Below the pieces are notes generated by a model. It saw only the letters and a program-made list of their open reading frames with translations, did no database searches and was not told the origin of the DNA. Below, one piece after another: positions 18,179-27,046 of a DNA stretch of 64,000 nucleotides. The position numbers and the translations under genes are program-made. The stretch is from contig NZ_CP007140.1 in assembly GCF_000816105.1 (NCBI RefSeq), positions 124,001-188,000 of the forward strand, written 5' to 3'. Position 1 is the stretch's first letter. Each line of letters opens with the position of its first letter. The DNA comes from Thermococcus guaymasensis DSM 11113 (lineage in GTDB: Archaea; Methanobacteriota_B; Thermococci; Thermococcales; Thermococcaceae).

Positions 18179-18387
18179 GGGTTCTGCCCTTTCTAAGCTT
18201 TTTCCTTTATTATCTTCCCAGGCTCATGTTTCACATCGCAGGGCTATTCCGGATTTTCAACCGCGGGAAGAAGGCCTTCAGAAAAGCCTTGAGAAGGGAA
18301 GGCCTCCCTGATGATGTCGTTGAAGTCCTCGTCGAGGAGCTCTCGCCGGATGTGGACTGGAAAGAACTTCTGAGGAGAAATATGTAA
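18175..18387 (+). CDS. Small membrane protein, unknown
   Basis: 70 residues with a hydrophobic N-terminus (VLPFLSFFLYYLPRLMFHIAG) followed by a basic, helical cytosolic part (RGKKAFRKALRREGLPDDVV). Its GTG start overlaps the stop of the preceding gene (GTGA), which indicates translational coupling and a shared role. It is probably anchored with the basic part inside. The three genes 17218, 17672 and 18175 form one operon. Confidence 0.7.
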   Translation: MRVLPFLSFFLYYLPRLMFHIAGLFRIFNRGKKAFRKALRREGLPDDVVEVLVEELSPDVDWKELLRRNM

Positions 18388-18437
18388 AGAGAAAATGCTG
18401 AATCTGACGGAAGCTTTGGGGGAGTTACACACTGATT

Positions 18438-19572
18438 TCAATCCCCGCCACGTCTCTGACTATCTCTGCTGAACCTTTCGAAGTCCACGCTCTCGGCCTC
18501 AACGAGCCTTTTCAGAATCTCATAGAAGTCATCTCCAGTCCTCTTGTGGAGTTCGTGAAGAATCAGGGCGCCCTTTGTGTATGAAAGCTCCCAGAGGCCG
18601 AGCCCTCCCCACTCAGAGGGCTTAAGCCTCTCCGCGTAGGGGAACCTTCTGATGAGAGTCTCGTAGTTCCTTCTCAGGCCTTCGATGAAGCGGTTGAAGG
18701 CCTTCTCGCCGTGAATTTCCCTAACCGCCAGCGCAGTCAGGTAGTTGGCAAAGGCCTCGTCAAAGAATCTGCTGAGGTGCGCCTCAGGCGTTATCCTCGG
18801 GTTCCAGAGGTGGGCGAGCTCGTGGTAGAGGTTTGCTGGTATCTCCGCCCTTAGAGAGCTCCCGGCGACGAGCGCGTAGCCTTTCCCAGCCTGCCCGCCG
18901 TAGTTCTCAGGCGTCTCGATGACGGTAAACTTCTCCCCCCTGCGACCTAAGATGGACGAATAAAACCAGTATGCCTTCTCAAGCAGCTCAATGGCTCTGT
19001 TAATTCCTTCCTCGCTAAGAATGAAGAGCCTGAAGGGTTCCTCTTCAATGACCTTGAAAGGTGCCACCGCGATGTCGAGCCTTTTTGTGCCCTCGATTCT
19101 CAGCATGTTCCCGTCGATTTCTCCTCCAAACGCAACCACTAACCCCTCTGGAACTCCCTCTATCTCTATTTCCGCCTCGAACTCCGAGCCAACGACAGAC
19201 TTGACTAGACTTTCAAAGTCCGGCTCCGATGGAATTGGATAGAAAAGCGAGTCAGTCCTGAGGAGGGTGAACTCTGGGTTTATCGAGTCCTTGAGGTACG
19301 GGAGAACGCTTTCATAGCTCTCAAGCCTACCGGAGTACATCAGCTCAACTTCTTCAAGTGGCTTCTCAAGCCGAACGACGGTGACCTTGTAGGCCTCAAG
19401 TCCATTAAGCCCTTCAACACGCTGGGAAAGGGGAGCGCTCGCGGAGTCCACTCTCAAACCCCCTGTTGAGGAGGAAGGTCGCCGCTTTTCCAGCTAGCTT
19501 TAACTTTGCATCCCCTTCCAGCGTCCCCCTCTCAAAGTCGAGGCCCAGGCGGAGTTTCAGGCGCTCAATCAT
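18438..19572 (-). pseudogene. M1-like (aminopeptidase N fold) metallopeptidase with one frameshift
   Basis: The large open segment (from 19457 down) has the zinc motif HELAH followed 17 residues later by E in FFDEAFANYL, as in M1 peptidases, and a C-terminal helical part. Its N-terminus is missing in this frame. The other frame supplies it: ATG 19572 (GGGG six bases before) reads MIERLKLRLGLDFERGTLEG up to FLLNRG, the start of an M1 beta-sandwich, and joins the main segment if one base of the G5 run (19459-19463) is removed. So the full gene is about 378 codons with one extra base. The family cleaves N-terminal residues from peptides. Sequencing error in a homopolymer is a real possibility. 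Confidence 0.75.
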
Positions 19573-20104
19573 TTTCTTCCCCTCTGAACCTCTCGTAAAT
19601 CAGCTCGTCTAAGTATCTCCCGTCGCTCCAGACGTGCTCCCGGAACCGTCCGCTCAAAGAGAAGCCGTTCTTCTCGAGAATGCGGATTGAGGGAATGTTG
19701 TCGCTGTGAACCTTCGCCCAGACCTTGTGGAGGTTGAGATGAGCAAAGGCGTAATCACAGAGGAGCTTCACTGTCTCCGCTCCGTAGCCCTTTCCCCTCT
19801 CTTCCGGTGAAAGGTAGTAGAGTATCTCCCCCCACCTCGCCTGCCAGTTAATCCAGTTGAAGCCGGCTATGCCCACGAGCTTTCCGCTCTCGTTTTCTAT
19901 CACCGCGAAAGTGGGACTTTTCTCCCTGTTCTTCTTCAGCTCCTCGTAGAACTCCTCCTCTTCCTCGGGCAGGGTGAAGTGAGCAGAGTTAAAGAGGCCT
20001 CTAACGGTGCTCCTATCGTTGAACCACTCCCAGCTCTTTTGGAGGTCTTCCCTGAGGAGAATCGCCAGGGAGACCTTTTCACCCCTCAGCACTATCGGGC
20101 GCAT
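19565..20104 (-). CDS. GNAT N-acetyltransferase, RimJ/RimL-like
   Basis: About 179 residues of the Acetyltransf_3 kind: an N-terminal IVLRGEKVSLAILLREDL start, the acetyl-CoA loop SPEERGKGYGAETVKLL and the typical end NIPSIRILEKNGFSLSGRF. Such enzymes acetylate protein N-termini, polyamines or antibiotics; the acceptor is unknown. The start is ATG 20104 with GGTG six bases before. Its end overlaps the start of the M1-like gene (ATGATTGA). Confidence 0.87.
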   Translation of the reverse strand: MRPIVLRGEKVSLAILLREDLQKSWEWFNDRSTVRGLFNSAHFTLPEEEEEFYEELKKNREKSPTFAVIENESGKLVGIAGFNWINWQARWGEILYYLSPEERGKGYGAETVKLLCDYAFAHLNLHKVWAKVHSDNIPSIRILEKNGFSLSGRFREHVWSDGRYLDELIYERFRGEEND

Positions 20105-20114
20105 GGGCATCACC

Positions 20115-20789
20115 TCACAGGATCATGCTGAGCAACCACACGAAAATCGGAATTTTGAGACTTTTAGTCCGCCGGGCAACGAAATACGTGAGTAGTGCAA
20201 ACGTTGCCATATAAATCCCAAGAAGGAACGCCTGGGTAGACGGAACAATTATAACGTTGAGGACATGGACAAGGCCCCAGAGAAACGTTGGTAATAAAAC
20301 CGCCGGTTTTTTACCACCCAGTTTCACCGCTCCAGCGTACAGGAGATTGACTGCCAAAATTTCGAGGAAGTAGTAGAGGTACTCGGAGATCAAAGAAACA
20401 ACGGCAAGCCACTCATTGGGAGAGATTCCAAGGTGATGCCGAAATTCCCTGAGAATCTGAAGTGAATAGCCGTCTCCAAGGTAGGCCACCTCAACGGCAA
20501 GGAAGGAGAGAACGATAGCAAGTGAATACGTTAGTTCCTTTTTCCCGAATCTCCCTTTCCAGAGGTCTCTGAAATTCATACCAAGCCATCTGAGCATAGC
20601 AGACATGATTAAAAATCTCAGGAGGTTTATAGCCCACACTTTTGATAGATATATTGTCGAGCTCTGGGAAATCCAAGAGCCTGTGATTGATTTAAAGACC
20701 CACGCTACTCCAATCTCAAGGCCCCAGATAACGAAGAGAAACCAGAGGAGTGCAAAGAGGATTAGATGTTTGGTTCTCTCATTCACCAT
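20115..20789 (-). CDS. Multi-span membrane protein, distant CPBP-like
   Basis: 224 residues, about six or seven hydrophobic segments. The segment pair SEYLYYFLEILAVNLLYAG and LPTFLWGLVHVLN resembles the two motifs of CPBP (CaaX protease/bacteriocin-processing) membrane proteins, but the EExxxR pair of the first motif is not clean, so activity is doubtful. It is followed within 11 bases by the GNAT gene, probably one operon. Its promoter region faces the next CPBP gene (20889), which is better conserved. Confidence 0.6.
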   Translation of the reverse strand: MVNERTKHLILFALLWFLFVIWGLEIGVAWVFKSITGSWISQSSTIYLSKVWAINLLRFLIMSAMLRWLGMNFRDLWKGRFGKKELTYSLAIVLSFLAVEVAYLGDGYSLQILREFRHHLGISPNEWLAVVSLISEYLYYFLEILAVNLLYAGAVKLGGKKPAVLLPTFLWGLVHVLNVIIVPSTQAFLLGIYMATFALLTYFVARRTKSLKIPIFVWLLSMIL

Positions 20790-20888
20790 TCATCTCCCTG
20801 AAAGTCATAACGAAAAAGCGCTTTATAAACGTTTACACCGCGAAATAGTTTTAAATGTTTTCCATGAAGTTGGTTTCCGGTGGCGTTA

Positions 20889-21731
20889 ATGAACCCGCTC
20901 GCTGTCTTCGTCTTGGCCTTCTTCCTCTGGCTCTCCAAGGGGCTCTACCTCCGTCCGCTGGTGGAACGCCTCAGCAGGGTAACGAATGAGCTTGTAGCCT
21001 ACTGGAGTGTTGTCTCCGGCGTTGATGTTCTCCTTGCAGTCCTCGTAACGCTCCTCTGTCCGAATGTTTATTTTGTCCGCTGGAACTTTCCCGTAAAGGT
21101 CTTCCTTGTGCTGTTCGCTTTCTCAGTCCTGAGCTTTCTGCCGGCAGTTAGTGAGCTCAAGCGTTTCCTTAATCCCAAGACAAAGGAAGACATCGAAGCT
21201 GTAAAACTCCTGAAAACCGCGACTTTTGCCCAGCTTGCCTTCATCCAAGTGATAAGCGCGGCACTTCCGGAGGAGCTCGTCTTTCGCTACGTCTTTCTTG
21301 GTCTTCTCTCGCTCTGGAACCCCTTCGCCGGGCTTGTTGCGATTTCAGGTTTCTTCGGCATCAGCCACAGATTCTCCCACCCCAACAGGAAATGGAACGT
21401 TCTGCTCTCAAACACACTCGCGGGACTGGTCTTTGGCCTCGGTTATCTCTACACGAAAAGTCTAATCGTCGTCATGGCCGTCCACTGGCTCGGCAACCTG
21501 ATTCCTGAGCTCTACGTTAAGTACGAGCGGGCGAGAAAGGCAATAGCGGTAGCTGTAGCGCTCTCCCTGCTCTCTCCAGTGGTCCTTTGGGACCAGACCG
21601 CGAGGCTCATCGCATACCTCCGTGATATCTTCTCGCTCTCGGGCCTCCTGTGGGGCATCGCTATTGGCGTTGCCATGCCAGGCGTTGTCTATGCCAGAAC
21701 AAAAGCCCTCAAAGGGAGAGGCGGGCGATAA
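20889..21731 (+). CDS. CPBP-family intramembrane glutamic protease
   Basis: About 280 residues with seven or eight membrane spans. Motif 1 is PEELVFRYVFLG (EExxxR), motif 2 is FFGISHRFSH (FxxxH) and motif 3 is HWLGNLIPE (HxxxN), all present and in order, as in Rce1/CPBP proteases that cut prenylated or other membrane proteins. The start is ATG 20889 with GGTG six bases before; an upstream in-frame ATG at 20880 is less well placed. It is divergent from the weaker CPBP-like gene and its 3' end overlaps the next convergent gene by about 20 bases. Confidence 0.83.
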   Translation: MNPLAVFVLAFFLWLSKGLYLRPLVERLSRVTNELVAYWSVVSGVDVLLAVLVTLLCPNVYFVRWNFPVKVFLVLFAFSVLSFLPAVSELKRFLNPKTKEDIEAVKLLKTATFAQLAFIQVISAALPEELVFRYVFLGLLSLWNPFAGLVAISGFFGISHRFSHPNRKWNVLLSNTLAGLVFGLGYLYTKSLIVVMAVHWLGNLIPELYVKYERARKAIAVAVALSLLSPVVLWDQTARLIAYLRDIFSLSGLLWGIAIGVAMPGVVYARTKALKGRGGR

Positions 21732-22638
21732 CCATCTCCCAATCTCTTGTGACGCCCGCGACGATTCCTCTCCCCAAAACCTCGACCCAGCCGTTCTCCC
21801 AGAGCTCCCGAACTTTCGGTTCTTTTCCGCCAGTGATTTCAACAACGACTGCATTCCCTTCGAGCTCACCCCCGACGAGGAGCCACTCGCCGGCGGACAG
21901 GAGCGAGGTCGCACTTCCCTCGCCAAGCTCGATTCTCTGCTCACCGACCTGAACCCAGAAGCTTTCCCCGCGGTAACCGGCCAGGACAAGCTCATCTTTC
22001 CATGTGCAGGCACTCAGAGCTGTACCCTCTGCGAGGACTCCCTCTCCTGCTGGCTCCCCCTCGTCGTTGAAGTCGAAGGCCTTCACTTCCCAGCGCCCGT
22101 TTTCAGCTTTGACGCTCCCTATGGCCCTCACACCATTCTTCAAGGGCAGGAATGCCGTGAAAACCCCATCCTCCCAGCTCCCGAAATCCTTCAGCCAGAG
22201 GAGCTTCCCCTCCGGGGAAACCTTCCCGATGAAGAATCCCTTGTCGCCTGGCCTTCCTGCCTCTCCCGCGATGAAAAAGCCGTCTCTGCTCGGAAGAATC
22301 GAGTAAACACACCCATTGCCCCTAACGTTAAGCTTCAGCTCCCAGAGCGGATTTAAGCTTCCATCGAGCCTCGCCAGGAAGGCCTTCCAGCCCTCGCCGC
22401 CCTCGGGCGTTGCAATGCCCTCAACCGCTCCACCGATCAGGTAGCCGTCGCCGAGATTGAGCGCGCTGTGCCCCTCCCAGTCGTTTTCTCCCGCTAAAAA
22501 GCGGGTCTCGACTATCTCTTCGCCGTCGAGCCTTGCGAGCATTGTTTTGTAGTTCTTCCCGTCGTGGACGCTTCCGACGACGAGGTCACCGGCCATAGCC
22601 ACAGGAACAGTCTCGGTGCCGAAGGAGTAAATCCTCAT
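21709..22638 (-). CDS. Beta-propeller-like repeat protein, unknown
   Basis: 309 residues built of repeated blades of the form G-hydrophobic-x-aromatic-GG/GY...ARLDG..LW (for example GYLIGGAVEG, GFFIAGEAGR, ELVLAGYRGE, EWLLVGGELE). This is the delta-60-like pattern also seen in the large surface protein at 58880. There is no signal peptide, so it should be cytosolic. GGTG lies five bases before ATG 22638. The function is unknown; propellers usually bind proteins or ligands. Confidence 0.7.
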   Translation of the reverse strand: MRIYSFGTETVPVAMAGDLVVGSVHDGKNYKTMLARLDGEEIVETRFLAGENDWEGHSALNLGDGYLIGGAVEGIATPEGGEGWKAFLARLDGSLNPLWELKLNVRGNGCVYSILPSRDGFFIAGEAGRPGDKGFFIGKVSPEGKLLWLKDFGSWEDGVFTAFLPLKNGVRAIGSVKAENGRWEVKAFDFNDEGEPAGEGVLAEGTALSACTWKDELVLAGYRGESFWVQVGEQRIELGEGSATSLLSAGEWLLVGGELEGNAVVVEITGGKEPKVRELWENGWVEVLGRGIVAGVTRDWEMVIARLSL

Positions 22639-22642
22639 GGGC

Positions 22643-23350
22643 TCACCTCTCTGGATGGCTTATTATCAAATCTCGCTCCTTAAACTCAACTTGGAATCCA
22701 TTCTTCTCCAGGACATACCTCAGGATCCATGGAGACCATATGTAGAATTTATCCTTCGAAAAGACTTCCTTCTCAAAATCTATCAGCAACCTGTCAAGGT
22801 AACCCTCGTACACGTTCACATCTATGTTTATTCTCACCAATCCTTCCGCCTCAAGCCCCGGCTGATTGAAACCCCTTATGAGCGTCCAGAGAAAGTCGCT
22901 TTCCTGGATCACAATCCAGCCCTGAGGCTTCAGAACTCGCTTAACCTGCTGCAGAACCTCATCAAAATCCCAGATGCTAAAGTGGGCTAAGGGGTACCCA
23001 AGTAAGGCCACAAGGTCAAAAGTATTCTCGTCGAACTCCAGATTTTTGGCGTCCATAACATAAAACTCCGCCTTTGAGCCCTGCTTTCTGGCCAGCTCCT
23101 TAGCGCGCTTCACTGCCTTTTCCTGGATGTCAATCCCGACGACCTCAAAACCCAGCTCCTCCAAAACAAAGCTGCTTAGCCCCGCATTGCAGCCGATGTC
23201 CAAGGCCTTTCCGCTTCTAACAGGCAGATTCCCCGAAAGAATTTCCATTAACTCTGTAAATCTCTCTCTACCCCTTTCGGTTTCTATGTCGTATTCATCC
23301 CGGGTCTTTTCATAGAGGGGTGCGTCTGTGTATCCAAGATTCTTGAACAT
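22643..23350 (-). CDS. SAM-dependent methyltransferase
   Basis: 235 residues, class I fold: motif I ALDIGCNAGL, acidic end of strand 2 (VVGIDIQEK), YVMDAKNLEF for the adenine contact and VLKPQGWIVIQES for the post-motif. The substrate is unknown. The C-terminal half is longer than the core and may bind the substrate. It lies four bases upstream of the propeller gene on the same strand, so the two are likely cotranscribed; the intergenic region with the next methyltransferase (23426) holds a shared A/T box (TTTTAAAC). Confidence 0.84.
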   Translation of the reverse strand: MFKNLGYTDAPLYEKTRDEYDIETERGRERFTELMEILSGNLPVRSGKALDIGCNAGLSSFVLEELGFEVVGIDIQEKAVKRAKELARKQGSKAEFYVMDAKNLEFDENTFDLVALLGYPLAHFSIWDFDEVLQQVKRVLKPQGWIVIQESDFLWTLIRGFNQPGLEAEGLVRINIDVNVYEGYLDRLLIDFEKEVFSKDKFYIWSPWILRYVLEKNGFQVEFKERDLIISHPER

Positions 23351-23425
23351 AGCAGATCACTGGCGTATCATACTGCGAAAGAGTTTTAAACCTTTTCGGC
23401 ATCATAGTAAAAGAGGGGATCGCTT

Positions 23426-24049
23426 GTGAACATTCTTGAACTTGAAATAGTTTATAAAGAAGCACTGGAAGTGTTTCACCAAGCCGGCGGGAGCAATGAG
23501 GAGTTCTACTGGCTCGTCAGCAGTGTGTTAGTTAGATATCCAGCATACAAACGGGAGCTCGAAATTAGAAGGAAACTAATGGACTTGATAGTCCAGGAGG
23601 TTGAAGGAAGAGTCCTGGATGTTGGTTGCGGCCTTGGAATCCTAACGTTCAGAATGGCCTCTAAAGATGAAGTCAAAAAAGCTGTTGGTATTGATAGCAG
23701 CTGTGAACTGATCGAGTTCTGCAATCGTTTGAGAAGCAGGATCATGGAAAAAGCAGAATTCTTGTGCAGCGATTTCCTGAGTGTGGATATTGATGAGAAG
23801 TTTGACTGCATCGTCTTTCTCTACACCCTTCACGACTATGAGCCTGAAGTATTTTTGGAAAAAGCCCTCAAAATACTGGAGAACGGCGGGAAGATAATAA
23901 TCGGCGATTTTGACGTCAAGGGGCTTGGGAAGAAAGTCAAGGCATTTGCACAAGAAAACAGGCTGGAAATCGTTAAAGACACCACCCTTGGAAAGGCAAA
24001 GACGCACGGAGATTCTTACGAAGCGTTTTTAATCGTTGCTAGGAGGTAG
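23426..24049 (+). CDS. SAM-dependent methyltransferase
   Basis: 207 residues with motif I VLDVGCGLGI, AVGIDSSCELIEFCN for strand 2 and its helix, CSDFLSVDI for the adenine contact and ILENGGKIIIGD for the post-motif. The start is GTG 23426 after GAGGGG. It ends six bases before the nitrilase gene, whose ribosome binding site (GGAGG) lies in its last codons, so the two are cotranscribed. It is divergent from another methyltransferase but not closely similar. Confidence 0.82.
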   Translation: MNILELEIVYKEALEVFHQAGGSNEEFYWLVSSVLVRYPAYKRELEIRRKLMDLIVQEVEGRVLDVGCGLGILTFRMASKDEVKKAVGIDSSCELIEFCNRLRSRIMEKAEFLCSDFLSVDIDEKFDCIVFLYTLHDYEPEVFLEKALKILENGGKIIIGDFDVKGLGKKVKAFAQENRLEIVKDTTLGKAKTHGDSYEAFLIVARR

Positions 24050-24054
24050 AAGAC

Positions 24055-24720
24055 ATGAGGGTCGCCCTAATACCCATGCACGTTGAGACCGGAAACTTCG
24101 AGGCCAACTGGAGGGAGTTCGAGAAGCGCTTTAACGAGGCCTTGAAGCACGAACCGGACTTCCTCGTCTTCCCGGAGTACTGTCTGACGGGCTTTGAGGA
24201 GTGGGACTTCAGCGGGGCGAAGCTTTACGGCGAAATTGTGGAGATGGTGAGCGGACTGGCTAGGAAAACAGGCGTTTACATCGTCTTCGGCCTCCTTGAG
24301 CCCTACAAGAACTGTGTTTACAACTCGGCCCTGCTCATCGGCCGGAACGGCGAGGTTCTGCTGAAGCACCGCAAGTTCCAGGAGCCGATGAAGTTCTGCA
24401 CCGGCAACACCGTAAAGACCGCAAGGACGGAATTCGGAAAGGTTGCGATAATCATATGCGGCGACCTCTACAACAAGCGCATAGCCAAGTGGGTGCGGAG
24501 GAAGAGGCCGGATTTCATCTTCGTGCCGATGGAGTACTCCCCTGATTACGGCGAGCCCAACGATGAGGACGTTGAGGCTATGGCAGGGCGAGTACGGCTC
24601 TTCGGCGCTAAAACCTTCGTCGTAAACAGCCACCCGCCGGGGGGTGCCTGGGTCTTTGACTCCGATGGAAATCTCCTGGCGTTATCGAGGGGTGATGAGA
24701 TGCTGGTTGTGGATGTCTGA
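24055..24720 (+). CDS. Carbon-nitrogen hydrolase (nitrilase superfamily)
   Basis: 221 residues. The Glu-Lys-Cys triad is visible: E41 in FPEYCLTG, K in LKHRKFQEP and C in IICGDLYN. These enzymes hydrolyse amides or nitriles, or act as amidases in nitrogen metabolism; at 221 residues it is shorter than the usual 260 or more, lacking some C-terminal sequence. The substrate is unknown. It follows the methyltransferase in one operon. Confidence 0.88.
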   Translation: MRVALIPMHVETGNFEANWREFEKRFNEALKHEPDFLVFPEYCLTGFEEWDFSGAKLYGEIVEMVSGLARKTGVYIVFGLLEPYKNCVYNSALLIGRNGEVLLKHRKFQEPMKFCTGNTVKTARTEFGKVAIIICGDLYNKRIAKWVRRKRPDFIFVPMEYSPDYGEPNDEDVEAMAGRVRLFGAKTFVVNSHPPGGAWVFDSDGNLLALSRGDEMLVVDV

Positions 24721-24769
24721 GCTCCGAAACCCTTAAGCCCAGCCCTTCCAAAGATTATCGGGTGGTTCC

Positions 24770-25099
24770 ATGGAGCTCTACGATGTTTCCGAATTCTGGA
24801 AGTTTGACCTCCGAGTCGGCCTCGTGAGGAAGGCCGAGAAGCTTAGGCGTACTAAAAAGCTGATAAAGCTCGACGTTGACTTCGGAACCGAGCGGAGGAC
24901 GATAATAACGGGCATAGCCGACCAGTACAGCCCGGAGGAGCTCGAAGGGAGAAAGTTCATCTTCGTCCTCAACCTGAAGCCGAAGGAGTTCTCCGGCGTG
25001 AAGAGCGAGGGCATGCTCATAGTGGCGGAAACCGAGGAGGGAAGGGTTTACCTCCTGCCCGTTCCGGAGGAGGTTCCAGAGGGAACGAAGGTGTGGTAG
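24770..25099 (+). CDS. tRNA-binding OB-fold protein (EMAPII/CsaA/MetRS-beta-like)
   Basis: 109 residues that form one OB-fold tRNA-binding domain: DLRVGLVRKAEKLRRTKKL at the start, then KLDVDFG, TIITGIADQYSPEEL and GVKSEGMLIVAE. This is the pattern of the free-standing beta subunit of archaeal methionyl-tRNA synthetase and of CsaA. It probably binds the elbow of tRNA, possibly in complex with MetRS. GGTG lies five bases before ATG 24770. It ends two bases before the phosphatase start, so the two are one operon. Confidence 0.88.
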   Translation: MELYDVSEFWKFDLRVGLVRKAEKLRRTKKLIKLDVDFGTERRTIITGIADQYSPEELEGRKFIFVLNLKPKEFSGVKSEGMLIVAETEEGRVYLLPVPEEVPEGTKVW

Positions 25100-25100
25100 G

Positions 25101-25553
25101 GTGTGGCGCTCGGCCAAATTCGTTGACGATAACGTTGCCTTCTCGAGGATGCCGACGAGGCGTGAAATAGACGAAGTTGCCGAAACATTCGATGCGGTGG
25201 TTGTGCTCGTTGAGGAGTTTGAGCTTCCCTACAGCCTAAACGAATGGCAGAAACGGGGCGTTGAGGTTTTCCACAGTCCCGTTCGCGATTTCTCGGCCCC
25301 CACTCTGAAGCAGCTCCTTGAAATCCTCCGCTGGATCGAGGCGAGGGTTGCGGAGGGCAAGAAGGTTCTGATTCACTGCATGGGAGGTCTCGGGAGGAGC
25401 GGGACGGTTGCAGTGGCTTGGCTGATGTACTCCAAGAGACTCCCGCTAAGGGAAGCGCTGAGACAGGTTCGCATGGTGAGACCCGGTGCGGTTGAGGTGG
25501 AGGAGCAGATGGGGGTTCTGAAGGAGCTGGAAAGGCTCCTCAGAAGCCGTTGA
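25101..25553 (+). CDS. Protein tyrosine/dual-specificity phosphatase
   Basis: 150 residues, with the P-loop HCMGGLGRS giving the catalytic C93 and R99, and the upstream general-acid region PVRDFSAP. Size and active-site numbering agree with the small archaeal phosphatase studied in Thermococcus kodakarensis. It removes phosphate from phosphotyrosine and probably other phosphoproteins in the cytosol. The start is GTG 25101, immediately after the preceding stop. The 3' end overlaps the convergent nitroreductase by 14 bases. Confidence 0.9.
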   Translation: MWRSAKFVDDNVAFSRMPTRREIDEVAETFDAVVVLVEEFELPYSLNEWQKRGVEVFHSPVRDFSAPTLKQLLEILRWIEARVAEGKKVLIHCMGGLGRSGTVAVAWLMYSKRLPLREALRQVRMVRPGAVEVEEQMGVLKELERLLRSR

Positions 25554-26103
25554 AGCTCACTACATCTTCCAGTTTCTTTCTCTCGTATTTCGGCTTCGGA
25601 TCCGCTGGATAGCCAATGGGCAGAATCGTCTGGAGCTTGTAGTCCTTTGGAGCATTCAAAAGCTCCTCGACGGGCTTCGGGTTGGGCGGAGTGTAGGTTA
25701 CCGTCCCGAGGCCGAGCTCTTCAAGCGCTAGCAGGAGGTAGCCGACCGCTATCCAGGTTGATTGAAGCCAGTAAGGTGCCTTCGTGTGGCCGAAGACGAG
25801 TATCAGGTAGGGCGCCTCGCTGAGAAACGGCTTCTCCGGCTTAAAGCCCTTGGCGTTCAGCCAGGCCATCAGGTCGCCTTTGGTTGTGGAGTAGAACTTT
25901 TCCTCCTCCCTCTCGCAGAGCTCCCTTATCTTGGCTTTCAGCCAGTCGTCGTCGATGACAACGAACTTCCAGGGCTGGGCGTTCATTCCGCTCGGCGCTT
26001 CCTTCGCCGCTTTGAGCGCCTTCATTATCTCATCCTTTGGAGGTTTATCAGGAAGGAACTCTCGCACAGTTTTTCTACGCTTTGCAAGCTCAAGGACGCG
26101 CAT
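25540..26103 (-). CDS. Nitroreductase-family flavoprotein
   Basis: 187 residues with the FMN-binding N-terminus RRKTVREFLPDKP, the SGMNAQPWKFVVIDD motif and, near the C-terminus, LGLGTVTYTPP...LPIGYPADP. These homodimers bind FMN and use NAD(P)H to reduce nitro compounds, quinones or flavins; some act in cofactor biosynthesis. The physiological substrate is unknown. It is convergent with the phosphatase. Confidence 0.9.
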   Translation of the reverse strand: MRVLELAKRRKTVREFLPDKPPKDEIMKALKAAKEAPSGMNAQPWKFVVIDDDWLKAKIRELCEREEEKFYSTTKGDLMAWLNAKGFKPEKPFLSEAPYLILVFGHTKAPYWLQSTWIAVGYLLLALEELGLGTVTYTPPNPKPVEELLNAPKDYKLQTILPIGYPADPKPKYERKKLEDVVSFNGF

Positions 26104-26200
26104 GAGACCACCGTATTAGATACGCAGACATGTGTTTTAGGGCTTTTGGGTGCAACTCTAAAAACACAAACCCTTTATCCACCTTCTCAAACTTTCTGTG

Positions 26201-27046
26201 ATGTACAGGCCAAAGCTCCTCATCGTTGCCCTCGCGCTTCTCATTGCCATCGCTGTTTTCCAGCTAACAACCGAGCCCACACTCCGTCCCCCAGCTCCCA
26301 ACGTCACAGCCATGAGGGCTTTCCTTGAGTCTCAGTACGTCCCTGAAGCTGGCCTTCTGCGCGCCTCCCTGAGCTCTTATCCGGACAACGAGACGATCTG
26401 GATAGCCAACGACAACCTCCTTGCCGTCAGGGCGCTGAAGCTCCTCGGCTCTCCACTCTGGGTAAACGTGAGCAAATCTCTGGCCCGCTACAACGTCTCG
26501 TCCAACGGAAGGGTTGACCCCCTTCTCGGAAGACTTCTTGACGGCTTTTTCTGTCCCGAGGTTAGGACGCTCGGGAGTGTCCACTCGGAGAAGTTCAACG
26601 TAACCTTCACACTTAAGATTGAGGTGGCGAACCGTTCCTGCATCCTCTCAGACTGGAGCTCCTACGCGGATTTGGTCGTGTACGGGGCTCTGAGCGATCT
26701 TTTACTCGGAAAGAAAAGCGAAGCGTTTCGCCTCTACTCTCACCTGCTTTCCATGTGGGACGGAAACGGTTTCAGGGATAAGGCATTTGCTGGCACGTAC
26801 CAATCCTATAAGTGTGCCCTCTTTGTCTACCTCCATCGCGCTCTCGGAGAGCCCGGAGGGGGACATGATGTTTACTTCAGGTGTCTCGAAATCTTGAGCG
26901 CGCTCCAGTCAGAAAATGGTGGGATTATCACTGGTTACAAGGTTGAAAAGGAAAGAATAATTCCAATTGGTGACCCAAACACCGAAACGACGGCGATGGT
27001 AGTCATCGGGCTGTACGGAGACCCGCCGCAGGCCTTTCAGACGTAG
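26201..27046 (+). CDS. Membrane-anchored extracellular protein, all-helical, unknown
   Basis: 281 residues. An N-terminal hydrophobic stretch (LLIVALALLIAIAVFQL) anchors it; the rest has several N-glycosylation sequons (NVTA, NETI, NVSK, NVSS, NVTF, NRSC) and looks helical with a repeat-like rhythm (NDNLLAVRALKLLGS, CLEILSALQSENGG), like alpha/alpha-toroid domains of carbohydrate or terpene enzymes, but this is only a resemblance. Start ATG 26201 appears leaderless (TATA-like CCTTTATCC near 26171). Cysteines are paired in the outer part. Confidence 0.7.
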   Translation: MYRPKLLIVALALLIAIAVFQLTTEPTLRPPAPNVTAMRAFLESQYVPEAGLLRASLSSYPDNETIWIANDNLLAVRALKLLGSPLWVNVSKSLARYNVSSNGRVDPLLGRLLDGFFCPEVRTLGSVHSEKFNVTFTLKIEVANRSCILSDWSSYADLVVYGALSDLLLGKKSEAFRLYSHLLSMWDGNGFRDKAFAGTYQSYKCALFVYLHRALGEPGGGHDVYFRCLEILSALQSENGGIITGYKVEKERIIPIGDPNTETTAMVVIGLYGDPPQAFQT

